From Rhodanobacter sp. B05 (GTDB taxonomy: Bacteria > Pseudomonadota > Gammaproteobacteria > Xanthomonadales > Rhodanobacteraceae), in contig NZ_MUNU01000019.1 in NCBI RefSeq assembly GCF_002001085.1, positions 124,001 through 188,000 on the forward strand: a DNA stretch of 64,000 nucleotides. The letters are read 5' to 3'. Both the position numbers and the translations under genes were made by a program. The number at the start of each line of letters is the position of its first letter. Position 1 is the stretch's first letter. Below, piece by piece: positions 19,658 through 29,832 of this stretch. The notes beneath the pieces were generated by a model. That model did not search any database. It was not told the origin of the DNA and worked only from the letters and a program-made list of their open reading frames with translations.

Positions 19658-20959
19658 CTAGCCAGCCTCGCTCAGCAGCCCGCGCAGTAACTGCGCTTCG
19701 GCCGCGTCGCCACCGCTGAGCGGGGCGATCACACTGCGTGGCGCATCGATGCGCAACTGCCAGCCGTGCTCGTCGATCGTCTCGCCGCTGATCGCACCGG
19801 CCGCCTTCAGGCGGGCATGCAGGCGCCCCGCCGACAATGGCAGATGCAATGGCGACTGCACCCGCTCACCACCCAGCAGTTCACCCAGTGCCTGGCGCAG
19901 CAGGTCGAGGCCAACCCCGGTGGCAGCCGACAGCCAGACCCGTACCGGCTTGCCGGAGCCGTCGCGTTCGATCCGCGGCTCGGCTCCGGCCAGGTCGATC
20001 TTGTTCATCACGTGCAATTGCGGCACATCGCCGGCATCGATCTCCTCCAGCACCTTGTCGACCACCCGGTGCAGGCGATCGCGTTCCTCGTCGGCCGCAT
20101 CGCTGACGTGCAGCAGCAGATCAGCGTCACGCGCTTCGGCCAGGGTGGCGCGGAAGGCCGCCACCAGGTCGTGCGGCAGTTCGCGGATGAAGCCGACCGT
20201 GTCGGCGATCACCGCCGGACCGCAGCCGAGATCCTCCAGCTTGCGCACGGTGGGATCGAGCGTGGCGAAGAGCTGGTCGGCGGCGTAGACGTCGCCGGTG
20301 GTCAGCGCATTGAACAGGGTCGACTTGCCAGCGTTGGTATAACCGACCAGGGCCACCCGCGGCACCGTGTTGCGCAACCGCGCGCGACGTTGCTGGCCAC
20401 GCTGGACCTGCACCTTTTCCAGGCGTTTGGTCAGTTGCTTGACGCGTTCGCCGAGCAGGCGGCGGTCGGTCTCCAGCTGGGTTTCGCCCGGGCCGCGGTT
20501 GCCAATGGCACCGCCGCGCTGGGCGTCCAGGTGGGTCCACCCGCGCACCAGCCGGGTGGCCAGATGCTTCAGCTGAGCCAGCTCCACTTCCAGCTTGCCT
20601 TCATGCGAACGGGCACGTTGGGCGAAGATGTCCAGGATCAGGCCGGCGCGGTCGACCACGCGGACACCCAGATGCTTCTCGAGGTTGCGCTCCTGCACCG
20701 GGGTCAGCAGGTGGTCGACCAGGACCAGGTCCGCCTCCAGCGCGCGGGCCGCCTCGGCAACCTCGTTGGCCTTGCCGGTGCCGATGTAGTAGCGCGGATT
20801 GGGATCCTCGACGCGCGCAGTGATCACGCCCAGCACCTCGGCTCCGGCGGATTTCACCAGTTCGACGAATTCCTCCGCCCGCCGCGCCGTATCGCCCTCG
20901 CCACGCGAATGCGGCAGGACGAGGACGGCGCGATCGCCTTTCTTTTGTCGGTCAAACAC
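19658..20959 (-). CDS. hflX: Ribosome-associated GTPase HflX
   Basis: HflX splits stalled or stressed 70S ribosomes. The 433-residue protein has the N-terminal HflX domain (PNPRYYIGTGKANEVAE) and a helical linker (GPGETQLETDRRLL). The G domain contains GYTNAGKSTLFNAL (G1), DPTVR, DTVGFIRELP (G3) and NKID (G4). All expected motifs are intact. It lies between hfq and hflK on the same strand. Confidence 0.97.
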   Translation of the reverse strand: MFDRQKKGDRAVLVLPHSRGEGDTARRAEEFVELVKSAGAEVLGVITARVEDPNPRYYIGTGKANEVAEAARALEADLVLVDHLLTPVQERNLEKHLGVRVVDRAGLILDIFAQRARSHEGKLEVELAQLKHLATRLVRGWTHLDAQRGGAIGNRGPGETQLETDRRLLGERVKQLTKRLEKVQVQRGQQRRARLRNTVPRVALVGYTNAGKSTLFNALTTGDVYAADQLFATLDPTVRKLEDLGCGPAVIADTVGFIRELPHDLVAAFRATLAEARDADLLLHVSDAADEERDRLHRVVDKVLEEIDAGDVPQLHVMNKIDLAGAEPRIERDGSGKPVRVWLSAATGVGLDLLRQALGELLGGERVQSPLHLPLSAGRLHARLKAAGAISGETIDEHGWQLRIDAPRSVIAPLSGGDAAEAQLLRGLLSEAG

Positions 20960-21016
20960 GAGTGGACGTGATCCTTCGGGAACAGACCGACGTCATGCGG
21001 GCTGACTGGCGCCGTA

Positions 21017-21301
21017 TCAAGCGCTTGCGTCAGCCGTAGCCGCGGTATCCGACTGCTCGTCATGGCCGTCATGGCCGTCGTGGCCATTGCCGATCCTGAC
21101 ATTGCGACTCGGCACCACGGTGGAAATGGCGTGCTTGTAGACCATCTGACTGACCTGGTTGCGCAGCAGCACCACGAACTGGTCGAACGACTCGACCGTT
21201 CCCTGCAGCTTGATGCCATTGACCAGGTAGATGGCAACTGGCACGCGTTCGCGCCGCAACGCATTCAAAAACGGATCCTGCAACGATTGCCCCTTGGACA
21301 T
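21017..21301 (-). CDS. hfq: RNA chaperone Hfq
   Basis: The hexameric Sm-like RNA chaperone that pairs small RNAs with mRNAs. The start [16 protein letters not shown] gives 94 residues; an upstream ATG at 21322 would add seven and is not family-like. Sm1 and Sm2 are intact ([20 protein letters not shown] and [11 protein letters not shown]). The C-terminal tail is unusual in being a GHDGHDGHD repeat followed by acidic and Ala/Thr residues, a potential metal-binding tip. Confidence 0.97.
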   Translation of the reverse strand: MSKGQSLQDPFLNALRRERVPVAIYLVNGIKLQGTVESFDQFVVLLRNQVSQMVYKHAISTVVPSRNVRIGNGHDGHDGHDEQSDTAATADASA

Positions 21302-21433
21302 TTCTTGTTCTCCCCTCGCCACGAACAGACCGGAGAAAAAACGCCTGTGGCGCCCCGGCCCAACATGACTGGATGTTAACCGCTTTCAAATGCTTGATGA
21401 AAGAAGATTTTTGCCCCGCGCAAGTGCGTTCGA

Positions 21434-22402
21434 TCACGCCAGCGACATTGCGCCGGCCGAAGGACCCAGAAACAGCCGCACGGCAGCATGGGCACGGTCG
21501 AATAATGCGGACCGATCAGGCTCGACAATCCGGGCGTCGTGTTCGCTGCGCAGCCAGGTGATCTGGCGTTTCGCCAACTGGCGGGTGGCGAAGATGGCGC
21601 GGTCGCGGAACCGGGTCGCATCGGTCAGCCCGTCCAGGTGCTGCCAGGCCTGCCGGTAGCCCACGGCCCGAATGGCCGGAAGATTCGCGTGCAGGTCTCC
21701 GCGCGCGCGCAGCGTTCGCACTTCGTCGAGAAAGCCCTCATCCAGCATGGCATCAAAACGCTGCGCAATGCGTTCGTGCAGCCTTGCCCGATCCGCCGGA
21801 AGCAGTGCCAGCTTGAGCACCCGCCACGGGAAGCACGCCGGCTTGGCCATGCCCTGCAGCTCCGAAAGCGGGCGGCCGGTCAGTTCGAATACTTCGAGGG
21901 CTCGCTGCAGTCGCTGTGTGTCGTTGGCGGCGATGCGGGCGGCTGCCGCCGGGTCGAGCCGCGCCAAACGGGCGTGCAAGGCCGGCCAACCCGTCTCTTG
22001 CGCTTCGGAAGCCAGCCGCGCACGGATCGTCGGGTCGGCTTCGGGCAGATCGGACAGCCCCTCCTGCAGCGCGCGGAAGTACAGCCCGGTGCCGCCGACC
22101 AGCAGCGGCACCCTGCCCCGTTCGCTGATCTGTCGCATCACCGACCGCGCGTCGGTGCAAAAATCCGCCGCCGAGTACGGTTGTGCAGGATCGCGAATAT
22201 CGATCAGGGCGTGCGGATGGCGCGCCAATGTCGTCCGGTCGGGCTTTGCCGTGCCGATGTCCATGCCGCGATACACCAGCGCCGAATCGACACTGACCAG
22301 GTCCAGCGCAAAACGATCACTCAACTCGCACGCCAGCGCGGTCTTTCCGGAAGCGGTGGGGCCCATCAGGAAGATGGCGAGCGGACGTTGGTCGATGGGC
22401 AT
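21434..22402 (-). CDS. miaA: tRNA dimethylallyltransferase
   Basis: MiaA adds a dimethylallyl group to A37 of tRNAs that read codons starting with U. The 322-residue protein has the P-loop [10 protein letters not shown], the family segments [19 protein letters not shown]-like (here [19 protein letters not shown]) and [11 protein letters not shown], and the C-terminal [13 protein letters not shown]. It precedes hfq in the classical miaA-hfq pair; the miaA coding region commonly carries promoters for hfq. Confidence 0.97.
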   Translation of the reverse strand: MPIDQRPLAIFLMGPTASGKTALACELSDRFALDLVSVDSALVYRGMDIGTAKPDRTTLARHPHALIDIRDPAQPYSAADFCTDARSVMRQISERGRVPLLVGGTGLYFRALQEGLSDLPEADPTIRARLASEAQETGWPALHARLARLDPAAAARIAANDTQRLQRALEVFELTGRPLSELQGMAKPACFPWRVLKLALLPADRARLHERIAQRFDAMLDEGFLDEVRTLRARGDLHANLPAIRAVGYRQAWQHLDGLTDATRFRDRAIFATRQLAKRQITWLRSEHDARIVEPDRSALFDRAHAAVRLFLGPSAGAMSLA

Positions 22403-22480
22403 GCCTCGATTGTAAGCGGGTCACCGCAGGTTCTACGCGCAGATGATGGGAGTACGGCAATGCCGCAAGACGGGGGAATG

Positions 22481-22512
22481 AACAAGGCCCGCGTGAGGAC
22501 ACGGGCCTTGTT
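22481..22512 (-). terminator. Terminator hairpin after the S46 peptidase gene
   Basis: AACAAGGCCCG(C)GTG pairs with CACGGGCCTTGTT: a 12- to 13-pair GC-rich stem with one bulge. The minus-strand product continues TTGTTCATT. It lies just downstream of the peptidase stop and upstream of miaA. Confidence 0.65.
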
Positions 22513-22532
22513 TCCCCTCGGTGGGTGGTGCC

Positions 22533-24695
22533 TTATGCCGCCGGCACGCCCATTTCCCTGAGCAGGTTGTCGGCGTGGTCGAGGTGGTGCATGACCCACA
22601 ACATGTAGCGCACGTCGACCTGGATCGAGCGGTTGAGCTCCGGGTTGAACAACCAGTCGCCGCTCACCGATTCCCAATTGCCATCGAACGCGAGGCCGAC
22701 CAGTTGGCCGTTGGCATCCATCGCCGGTGAACCGGAGTTGCCGCCCGTGATGTCCAGGTCGGCCAGGAAGTTGACCGGCAGCGTGCCCAGCTTCGGCGAG
22801 GCATAGCCATCGAACGCCTTGGCCTTGATCGCGGCGATCTCGGCCTTCGGCGCGTTGAACGGCTCCACGCCGGTGTCCTTCTCGACGATGCCCTGCTCGG
22901 TGGTGAACGGTGCGTAGCTCACGCCATCGCGCGGCGCCACGCCCTGCACGTTGCCGAAGGTGACGCGCAGCGAACTGTTCGCATCCGGGTAAACCGGCAG
23001 CTTCTGCGAATCCTTCCAGGCGATCATCGCCTGCATGTAACGCGGGCGCAGCTTGCTCATATCACCGTCGCGGGCATCGGATGCGTCTTCCAGCGTCTTC
23101 AGCTGCGGCTGCACCGCGCGGGCGAGCTTGAGCATGCTGTCGCTGCTGGCGTCGATCGCCTTGCTGTCGGCGTCGAACCACTTCAGCCGCTGATCGACGT
23201 TGTCCAGTCTGGTGCCGGCGTACAGTTCGGCAACCCTGGCCGTCAATTGCGCCTGCGTCCTGGCACCACCGAGCCACGCATCCAGCGCTGGCAGACGCTG
23301 CGTTTGCGGCAAGGCCACATAGCGCTGCAGGCCGTAGACCATGAGTTGCTGGTCGACCTTCGGATCGAAGCGGCGATCCATCTGCTTCAGGCCGCCCTCG
23401 ATGCGCACCCAGTCGCGTTGCTGGTAGCCGGCGTCGCGGTCGAGGTCGGCCTTCGGGCGCTCCTTGGCCAGATGGGTCAGGCGCACCGCGGTGCTGAACA
23501 TCGACGCGCGGGTGACCAGGCCAATGGCCAGGTCGCGTTCGCGATTGGCTTGGTCGGCGGCGATCTGCTGGCGCAGCTTGCCGACGTCGGCCGCCAGCGC
23601 GGCATTTTCGGCGCCGCCCTGCTGCTTCAGCCAGGCCTCGAGTTGCGCTTCCTGCGCGCGCTTCACCTCGACCGCATCGGCGCGATGCAGGCCTTCGAGC
23701 TGGCCACCGAAGTTCTTCAGGTAATTGTTGAGGCCGGCGACCATGCTGGCGTACTTCACTGCCACCTTGGGGTCGGCCTTGCCGGCGGTGTTGATGATGT
23801 TGAGCGTGTCCTCGTACACCTTGATCTGGGTCGGGTAGACCCAGTCGATCGAGCTCTGCACTTCGTCGGCGAGACGGTAGCGGTTGGTGCGGCCCGGGTA
23901 GCCGACGACCATCACATAGTCGCCCGCCTCGACGCCCAGCGGATTCACCTTGAGCACGTGCTTGGGCTGGTACGGCACGTTGTCCTTGGAGAACTCGGCC
24001 GACTTGCCGTCCTTGGAGACGTAGGCGCGCAGGTAGCCGAAGTCGCCGGTGTGGCGCGGCCACATCCAGTTGTCGATGTCGCCACCGAACTTGCCGATCG
24101 AACCCGCCGGCGCATAGACCAGGCGCACGTCCTTGATCTCCAGCTGCTTGATCAGCTGGTAGCTGTAACCGCCGTGGAAGGAGTAGACGTCGCAGCGGTA
24201 GCCTTCGCTCTCGCAGGCCTTGACCTGTTCCTTGATCGCCAGCTCGATCGCCTTGTAGCGCTCGGCGCCGCTCATCGAGTCATTGAGCTTGGCGGTGATC
24301 GCCTTGGTGACGTCGCGGATTTCCTCGGTGACGTAGACCCGCTGGGACGGGCCGGCCGACAACTCGTCAGCCATGGTCTTCGCCAGAAAGCCCTTCTCGA
24401 TCAGGTTGTTTTCCGGCGTGGAGTTCAACTGCAACGCGCCATAGACGCAGTGGTGATTGCTCACCACCAGGCCTTCGGGCGAGACGAACGAGGCGGTGCA
24501 GCCGCCGAGGCTGACGATCGCGCCCATCGGGTAGGCGGTGAGATCGGTCAGCTTGGCCGGATCGAGCCTCAGACCATGCTGTTTCAGCGTATCGGCAATC
24601 TTCGGCAATTGGGCGGGCTGCCACATGCCTTCGACGGCATGGGCGGTACCGGCGAGGCCGGCAGTCAGCGCGGCAGCGAGCAAAACACGACGCAT
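22533..24695 (-). CDS. Secreted S46 family dipeptidyl-peptidase (DPP7/DPP11-like)
   Basis: A periplasmic serine exopeptidase that removes dipeptides from peptide N-termini, found in Bacteroidetes and in Xanthomonad-type proteobacteria. The start at MRRVLLAAALTAGLAGTAHA gives a clear Sec signal peptide and 720 residues, the family size; a longer frame to 24908 is not supported. The catalytic histidine is in VVSNHHCVYG and the nucleophile serine in TGGNSGSPAMDANG. The residue distinguishing DPP7 from DPP11 appears to be glycine (LAFDGNWES), which by family knowledge suggests hydrophobic rather than acidic P1 preference. The operon context is isolated: a terminator lies downstream and tdh is divergent. 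Confidence 0.93.
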   Translation of the reverse strand: MRRVLLAAALTAGLAGTAHAVEGMWQPAQLPKIADTLKQHGLRLDPAKLTDLTAYPMGAIVSLGGCTASFVSPEGLVVSNHHCVYGALQLNSTPENNLIEKGFLAKTMADELSAGPSQRVYVTEEIRDVTKAITAKLNDSMSGAERYKAIELAIKEQVKACESEGYRCDVYSFHGGYSYQLIKQLEIKDVRLVYAPAGSIGKFGGDIDNWMWPRHTGDFGYLRAYVSKDGKSAEFSKDNVPYQPKHVLKVNPLGVEAGDYVMVVGYPGRTNRYRLADEVQSSIDWVYPTQIKVYEDTLNIINTAGKADPKVAVKYASMVAGLNNYLKNFGGQLEGLHRADAVEVKRAQEAQLEAWLKQQGGAENAALAADVGKLRQQIAADQANRERDLAIGLVTRASMFSTAVRLTHLAKERPKADLDRDAGYQQRDWVRIEGGLKQMDRRFDPKVDQQLMVYGLQRYVALPQTQRLPALDAWLGGARTQAQLTARVAELYAGTRLDNVDQRLKWFDADSKAIDASSDSMLKLARAVQPQLKTLEDASDARDGDMSKLRPRYMQAMIAWKDSQKLPVYPDANSSLRVTFGNVQGVAPRDGVSYAPFTTEQGIVEKDTGVEPFNAPKAEIAAIKAKAFDGYASPKLGTLPVNFLADLDITGGNSGSPAMDANGQLVGLAFDGNWESVSGDWLFNPELNRSIQVDVRYMLWVMHHLDHADNLLREMGVPAA

Positions 24696-24922
24696 GGACA
24701 ACTCCTTCAACGTGAGGCGGGCAGCAAGTCGTATCGCATTTTCTTGCGATGTGAATCCGCCTTTATGCCGCAAACCCACGTCACGGCGATAGTGACTTTC
24801 GGCAGGGTCCAGCCTTTGTCCTGCTCCGCTGTGGTGCCGGCAGCAGCTCTTCGGTGCCTGCTGCGATCCCTCTATAATTGTGGCTACCCTGCCCGCTGTG
24901 CGGGCCAACCGATGGATGTCCC

Positions 24923-25957
24923 ATGTCGCAGACGATGAAAGCCCTGGTCAAGCGCAAGCCCGAACAGGGCATCTGGATGGAAGAGGTGCCGCTGCCGGTG
25001 GTGGGCCCGAACGAAGTGCTGATCAAGCTGGAGAAGACCGCGATCTGCGGCACTGACCTGCACATCTACAAATGGGACGAGTGGAGCCAGCGCACGATCA
25101 AGCCGGGCCTCACCATCGGCCACGAGTTCGTCGGCCGCATCGTCGAGATCGGCCCGGGCGTGACCGGCTACAAGATCGGTGACCGCGTGTCCGCCGAGGG
25201 CCATATCGTCTGCGGCCATTGCCGCAACTGCCGCGCCGGGCGCCAGCACCTGTGCCCGAACACGATCGGCATCGGCGTGAACCGCAACGGTGCGTTCGCC
25301 GAGTACATGAGCATGCCCGCCTCGAACCTGTGGCCGATCCCGGACCAGATCCCGTCCGAGCTGGCGGCGTTCTTCGATCCGTATGGCAATGCCGCGCATT
25401 GCGCACTGGAATTCGACATGATCGGCGAGGACGTGCTGATCACCGGCGCCGGTCCGATAGGCATCATCGCCGCCGGCATCGCCAAGCATGTGGGCGCACG
25501 CAACGTGGTGGTCACCGACATCAACGACTACCGTCTCAAGCTTGCCGCCGACATGGGCGCAACGCGTGTGGTCAATGTCACCAACCAGTCGCTGAAGGAC
25601 GTGATGAAGGACCTGCACATGGAGGGCTTCGACGTGGGCCTGGAGATGAGCGGCAACCCACGCGCGTTCGGCGACATGCTCGAGTGCATGTATCACGGCG
25701 GCAAGGTGGCGATGCTCGGCATCATGCCGCGCGGTGCCGGCATCGACTGGGACAAGGTGATCTTCAAGGGCCTCACCCTGCAGGGCATCTACGGCCGTCG
25801 CATGTACGAGACCTGGTACAAGATGACCCAGATGGTGCTGACCGGTTTCCCGCTGCAGAAGGTGCTCACCCACCAGATCCATATCGACGATTTCCAGAAG
25901 GGTTTCGACCTGATGGACGCAGGTACCTGCGGCAAGGTCGTCTGTTCCTGGAACTGA
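24923..25957 (+). CDS. tdh: L-threonine 3-dehydrogenase
   Basis: Tdh oxidises threonine to 2-amino-3-ketobutyrate with NAD+, feeding Kbl. It is a zinc medium-chain dehydrogenase with the catalytic zinc motif [11 protein letters not shown] and GHEFVGR. The structural zinc lobe is [15 protein letters not shown], the Rossmann loop GAGPIGI. Family starts favour [10 protein letters not shown] at 24935 (340 residues); the ATG at 24923 adds MSQT. It lies upstream of kbl but is separated from it by a 3.6-kb AsmA-like gene. Confidence 0.96.
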   Translation: MSQTMKALVKRKPEQGIWMEEVPLPVVGPNEVLIKLEKTAICGTDLHIYKWDEWSQRTIKPGLTIGHEFVGRIVEIGPGVTGYKIGDRVSAEGHIVCGHCRNCRAGRQHLCPNTIGIGVNRNGAFAEYMSMPASNLWPIPDQIPSELAAFFDPYGNAAHCALEFDMIGEDVLITGAGPIGIIAAGIAKHVGARNVVVTDINDYRLKLAADMGATRVVNVTNQSLKDVMKDLHMEGFDVGLEMSGNPRAFGDMLECMYHGGKVAMLGIMPRGAGIDWDKVIFKGLTLQGIYGRRMYETWYKMTQMVLTGFPLQKVLTHQIHIDDFQKGFDLMDAGTCGKVVCSWN

Positions 25958-25997
25958 GTCAGGTAGCGCCGACCGCCGCCGCGCTACACTGACGTAC

Positions 25998-26050
25998 CGG
26001 CAGGCCGGCATGGCCTGCCGTGTGTGGATTGCCCGGTCGAGCCGACCGGG
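25998..26050. other. Two tandem hairpins between tdh and the AsmA-like gene
   Basis: CGGCAGGCC (25998-26006) pairs with 26012-26020 (loop of five), and CCCGGTC (26032-26038) pairs with GACCGGG (26044-26050, loop of five). Both stems are perfect. No T run follows, so these may reduce read-through from tdh or stabilise mRNA. Confidence 0.4.
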
Positions 26051-26087
26051 TACCGGTGGTGCGTGATGTCAAGGGAGCAACGACGGC

Positions 26088-29000
26088 ATGGCAGACCGCA
26101 GTCCTTCGCACAGTGAACTGATCGCCGCGGGGCGTGAACGCGCCCGTGCCGTGTACCACTCTCGCCGGGTACGCAAAGGCGTGCTGATCTTCGGCGTGCT
26201 GCTGCTGATCTTCGGCCTGCTCGGCTTCCTTGCCGCACCGCCGTTGATCAGGAGCCAGCTGCAAAGTCGCCTCGCTGCCATGCTCGATCGCCCGGTCGGC
26301 GTGGGCGAGGTGCACCTCAACCCGTTCACGCTGAAGCTGACACTAGACCGGCTGCACATCGGCGAGCGCGATGGCAAGTCGCCGTTCGTCGATGTCGACC
26401 AGGTCGTCGTCAATGCCTCGTGGACGTCGCTGTTCCGGATGGCACCGGTGCTGGATGAGTTGCGTCTGCAGCACCCGCAGATTCACATCACACGCACGGC
26501 ACCGCAGCAGTTCAACTTCTCCGACCTGATCGAGCGCTTCGCCGGCAAACCGGCACAACCGAATGCGCCGCCGGCACGCTTCGCACTATCCAACATCAGC
26601 GTGCACAACGGTGATATCGCGTTCGACGACAAGGTGCTGAACACCAGTCATCGCATCGACCAGCTCGAACTTGGCATCCCGTTCATCGCCAACCTGCCGC
26701 GCGACACCGATGTGTTCGTGCAGCCCCTGCTGGCCATGCAGGTAGATGGCAGCCCGCTGCGGATCGGTGGTGAAACCAAGCCGTTTGCCGACAGCCATGA
26801 GTCGGCGATCGATTTCCATATCGATCACCTGGACCTGCCGCGCTACCTGAGCTATGTACCGACGCCCTTGCCGGTGGTGATCCCCAGCGGCCAGCTGTCC
26901 GGCCAGCTCAAGCTGGATTTCATCGACAGGAAGGCCACCCAGCAGATGAAGCTGACCGGCAACCTGCAGCTGGACAACTTCGTGCTCAACAACCACGACG
27001 GCTCGCCGATCGTCGCGCTGGGCCACGTCAGCGCCACCCTGGCGGATGTCGAACCGCTGGTGTCCAGGTATTACTTCGACGCCATCGCGCTCGACAAGAC
27101 CACCCTGCATTACACGGGTCTGGCCGGCGGCCACAGCAACCTGGATGCGTTGACCGGTGCCGGCCAGGCGCCGGCCAAGCCGGCCTCACCCGCCACCGAT
27201 GCGCGTATCGCCACGCTGACCATCCAGGACAGCCAGATCGACTACGCCGACCTGAGCGGCCCCGCTCCGGCGCGTCTGTCGCTGGACAATCTGCACGGCA
27301 CGATCCGCGGCTTCGCGACCCTCGGCACAGCGCCGGCGAAAATCGACCTGGATGCAGGGCTGGCCGGCGGCACCCTGCATATCGATGGCGCCCTGGCCAT
27401 GAGCGCCAGCCGTTTCACCGGCCAGGCGGCATTGAACGGCGTCGGGCTGCAGCCGCTCGTCGCGATGGCGCCACCGATGCTGAATGCGCAGGTGAGCCAC
27501 GGCAGTCTGGATGCGAGCGGCCAGCTCGTGGCCGACTGGAGCAAGGCTTTCAATCTGCAGCTCGATGCAAGCAAGCTCGCGGTGAATGACTTTGTGTTGC
27601 AGCAGCACAGCCGCACGCCGGTGGCCTGGAAGGCCTTGAATGCCGATATCACGCATCTGGACCTGGCCAGCAGCCAGGCCAGCCTCGGCAACGTCAACCT
27701 GCAAGGGTTGAAGATCGACGCCCAGCGTTATCGCAACGGGCGCATCGATCTCACCGACCTGATGAAGTCATCGCCGCCTCATGCGGCGGGTAAAAAGGCG
27801 CCGGCGCCAGCATGGCACTGGAGCATCGCGCACCTCGGCATCGACGGCAGCAGCTTTGCCTATCGGGACGCGGCGGTTGCAGGCAAGGCCGGGCATATCA
27901 CGGTCAATGCCGACAAGTTCAGCATCGTCGGCCTGTCCGACAACATGCATCAGCCACTGAAGCTGGACCTGGCCGGCGGCATCGACAAGGGCAAGTACCA
28001 CGTCACCGGTTCCGTGCGACCGGAACCGCTGAATGCCGATGTGCATGTCACCGCGACCCGCCTGAACGTGATGCCGTTGCAATCCATGGTCAAGGTGCCG
28101 CTCAACGTACACGTCGACAGCGCGCTGTTGAGTCTCAACGGTCGTTTGCGGTACCGCGATCGCAAGCCGGAACCCCTGATGAGCTACCGGGGTCAGGTCA
28201 CGCTCGGCCACGTGAATGTGCTGGACAACGTCACCAACGACGATTTCCTGCGCTGGAATTCGCTGGCTGCCACCGGCCTCGATGTGCGCACCGGCGAAGG
28301 CGCTCCGCAGGTATCGGTAGGTGGACTGGCGCTGGACAATTTCTATGCGCGCGTGATCGTCAACAGCAATGGCCGCCTGAACCTGCAGGATGTGGTGGCC
28401 AGTCCGCAGACCGCGCCGGTCTCGGTGACCCAGGCCAACAACGCGCCGGCCGTGCCCAAGGCAGCGGAATCTGCCGCCGCCAACCCGGCCACCGTCGGCG
28501 CGGCCGAGCCCGGCCCGCCTGCCGCCAGCAGCGCGGCACCGCCGGCGGTCATCCACATCGGCCAGATCATTCTGGCGCGCGGCAACCTCAACTACACCGA
28601 CAACTTCATCAAGCCCAACTACACCGCCAACATCACCCAGCTCGCGGGCAAGATCGGCGCCTTCGGCACGGCCAGCGGCGGACCCCCCGCGGATCTTGCA
28701 TTACAGGGCCAGCTTGATGACAGCGCGCCGATCAATATCGACGGCACCATCAATCCGCTGACGCCAGTCGCGTTCCTGGATGTGAAAGGAAAAGCCGACG
28801 GGGTCGAGCTGACGCATCTGACGCCTTATTCGAGCAAATACACCGGTTATCCGATCATCAAGGGCCGGCTCACCATGGACGTGCATTACGCACTCGACCA
28901 GGGCAAGTTGAATGCGGACAACCACATTTTCCTGAGCCAGCTGACCTTCGGCGATCGTGTCGAGGGCAAGGGCATCAGCCACCTGCCGGTGAAGCTGGCG

Positions 29001-29732
29001 GTGGCCCTGCTCAAGGATTCGCAAGGCAATATCGATGTCGATGTCCCGGTGACCGGCTCGCTGAGCGATCCGCAATTCAGCTTCGGCAAGCTGATCTGGC
29101 ATGCCTTCGTCAATCTGATCGGAAAGGCGATCACCTCACCCTTCCGCCTGATTGCCTCGGCCATGGGCGGCAACCATCAGGATCTCGGCTATGTGGAATT
29201 CGCGCCGGGATCGAACGTACTCGATGCCAAAGCGCAGGAGCGACTCACCGAGATCGCCAAGATCCTCACCGAGAAGACGTCGCTCAAGCTGGACATCATC
29301 GGTCGGGTCGATCCCAAGTTCGACGAGAACGGCTTGCGCAAGGTCATGATGCAGGAGTCGATCATGCACGAGGTGGCCAAGGCTCAAGGCGGTGACGAGA
29401 ACGATGTCTCGGCCCTGTCCAAACTGAGCCCGGACGATTACAACAAATACCTCAAAAAGGCCTACAAGCATGCCAAGTTTTCCAAGCCACGCGACCTGAT
29501 CGGCCTGACCAAGTCACAGCCGCCAGACGTGATGGAAAAACTGCTGCAGACCAATATGCCGGTCGACCAGGATGCCTTGCGCCATTTGGCTGAACGCCGC
29601 GCCGACACGGTTCGTCAATGGCTGCACGGCAAGGTCGACGACAAGCGCGTCTTCGTGTCGGCGCCCAAGCTGGATGCCAAGGGCATCGACGACAAGGGCA
29701 AGACCACGCGCGCCGATTTCGGCTTGCATTGA
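26088..29732 (+). CDS. DUF748 / AsmA-like giant inner-membrane-anchored protein
   Basis: A 1,214-residue protein with one N-terminal membrane anchor (GVLIFGVLLLIFGLLGFLAA) and a long periplasmic region of repeated beta-rich segments. Motifs such as LDRLHIGER, VDVDQVVVNASWTSLF and the segment around LDNLHGTIRG match the DUF748 branch of the AsmA superfamily, the beta-groove proteins thought to move lipids between membranes (YhdP and TamB are relatives). An Ala/Pro-rich linker at about residues 785-820 splits the two halves. The C-terminus resembles an OmpA-type end (KLDIIGRVDP). An AAGGGAG site precedes the ATG at 26088. It lies between tdh and kbl. Confidence 0.85.
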   Translation: MADRSPSHSELIAAGRERARAVYHSRRVRKGVLIFGVLLLIFGLLGFLAAPPLIRSQLQSRLAAMLDRPVGVGEVHLNPFTLKLTLDRLHIGERDGKSPFVDVDQVVVNASWTSLFRMAPVLDELRLQHPQIHITRTAPQQFNFSDLIERFAGKPAQPNAPPARFALSNISVHNGDIAFDDKVLNTSHRIDQLELGIPFIANLPRDTDVFVQPLLAMQVDGSPLRIGGETKPFADSHESAIDFHIDHLDLPRYLSYVPTPLPVVIPSGQLSGQLKLDFIDRKATQQMKLTGNLQLDNFVLNNHDGSPIVALGHVSATLADVEPLVSRYYFDAIALDKTTLHYTGLAGGHSNLDALTGAGQAPAKPASPATDARIATLTIQDSQIDYADLSGPAPARLSLDNLHGTIRGFATLGTAPAKIDLDAGLAGGTLHIDGALAMSASRFTGQAALNGVGLQPLVAMAPPMLNAQVSHGSLDASGQLVADWSKAFNLQLDASKLAVNDFVLQQHSRTPVAWKALNADITHLDLASSQASLGNVNLQGLKIDAQRYRNGRIDLTDLMKSSPPHAAGKKAPAPAWHWSIAHLGIDGSSFAYRDAAVAGKAGHITVNADKFSIVGLSDNMHQPLKLDLAGGIDKGKYHVTGSVRPEPLNADVHVTATRLNVMPLQSMVKVPLNVHVDSALLSLNGRLRYRDRKPEPLMSYRGQVTLGHVNVLDNVTNDDFLRWNSLAATGLDVRTGEGAPQVSVGGLALDNFYARVIVNSNGRLNLQDVVASPQTAPVSVTQANNAPAVPKAAESAAANPATVGAAEPGPPAASSAAPPAVIHIGQIILARGNLNYTDNFIKPNYTANITQLAGKIGAFGTASGGPPADLALQGQLDDSAPINIDGTINPLTPVAFLDVKGKADGVELTHLTPYSSKYTGYPIIKGRLTMDVHYALDQGKLNADNHIFLSQLTFGDRVEGKGISHLPVKLAVALLKDSQGNIDVDVPVTGSLSDPQFSFGKLIWHAFVNLIGKAITSPFRLIASAMGGNHQDLGYVEFAPGSNVLDAKAQERLTEIAKILTEKTSLKLDIIGRVDPKFDENGLRKVMMQESIMHEVAKAQGGDENDVSALSKLSPDDYNKYLKKAYKHAKFSKPRDLIGLTKSQPPDVMEKLLQTNMPVDQDALRHLAERRADTVRQWLHGKVDDKRVFVSAPKLDAKGIDDKGKTTRADFGLH

Positions 29733-29832
29733 TCGCCGCATCGGCAGCAGTCGTGATGCGGTGACTGTCAATGGTTTTCCACCGCGGGCGAAAGGCTCAC
29801 AATAGGCACTTTCCCCGCCTGCGGAATCCGCC

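Noticed and set aside
19766-20971. A 401-residue plus-strand frame opposite hflX
   Set aside because: hflX has all GTPase motifs on the minus strand; this mirror frame shows no family and no ribosome site.
23247-24938. A 563-residue plus-strand frame opposite the S46 peptidase
   Set aside because: The peptidase has a signal peptide and catalytic motifs; the mirror frame is rich in His/Arg/Leu with no domain.
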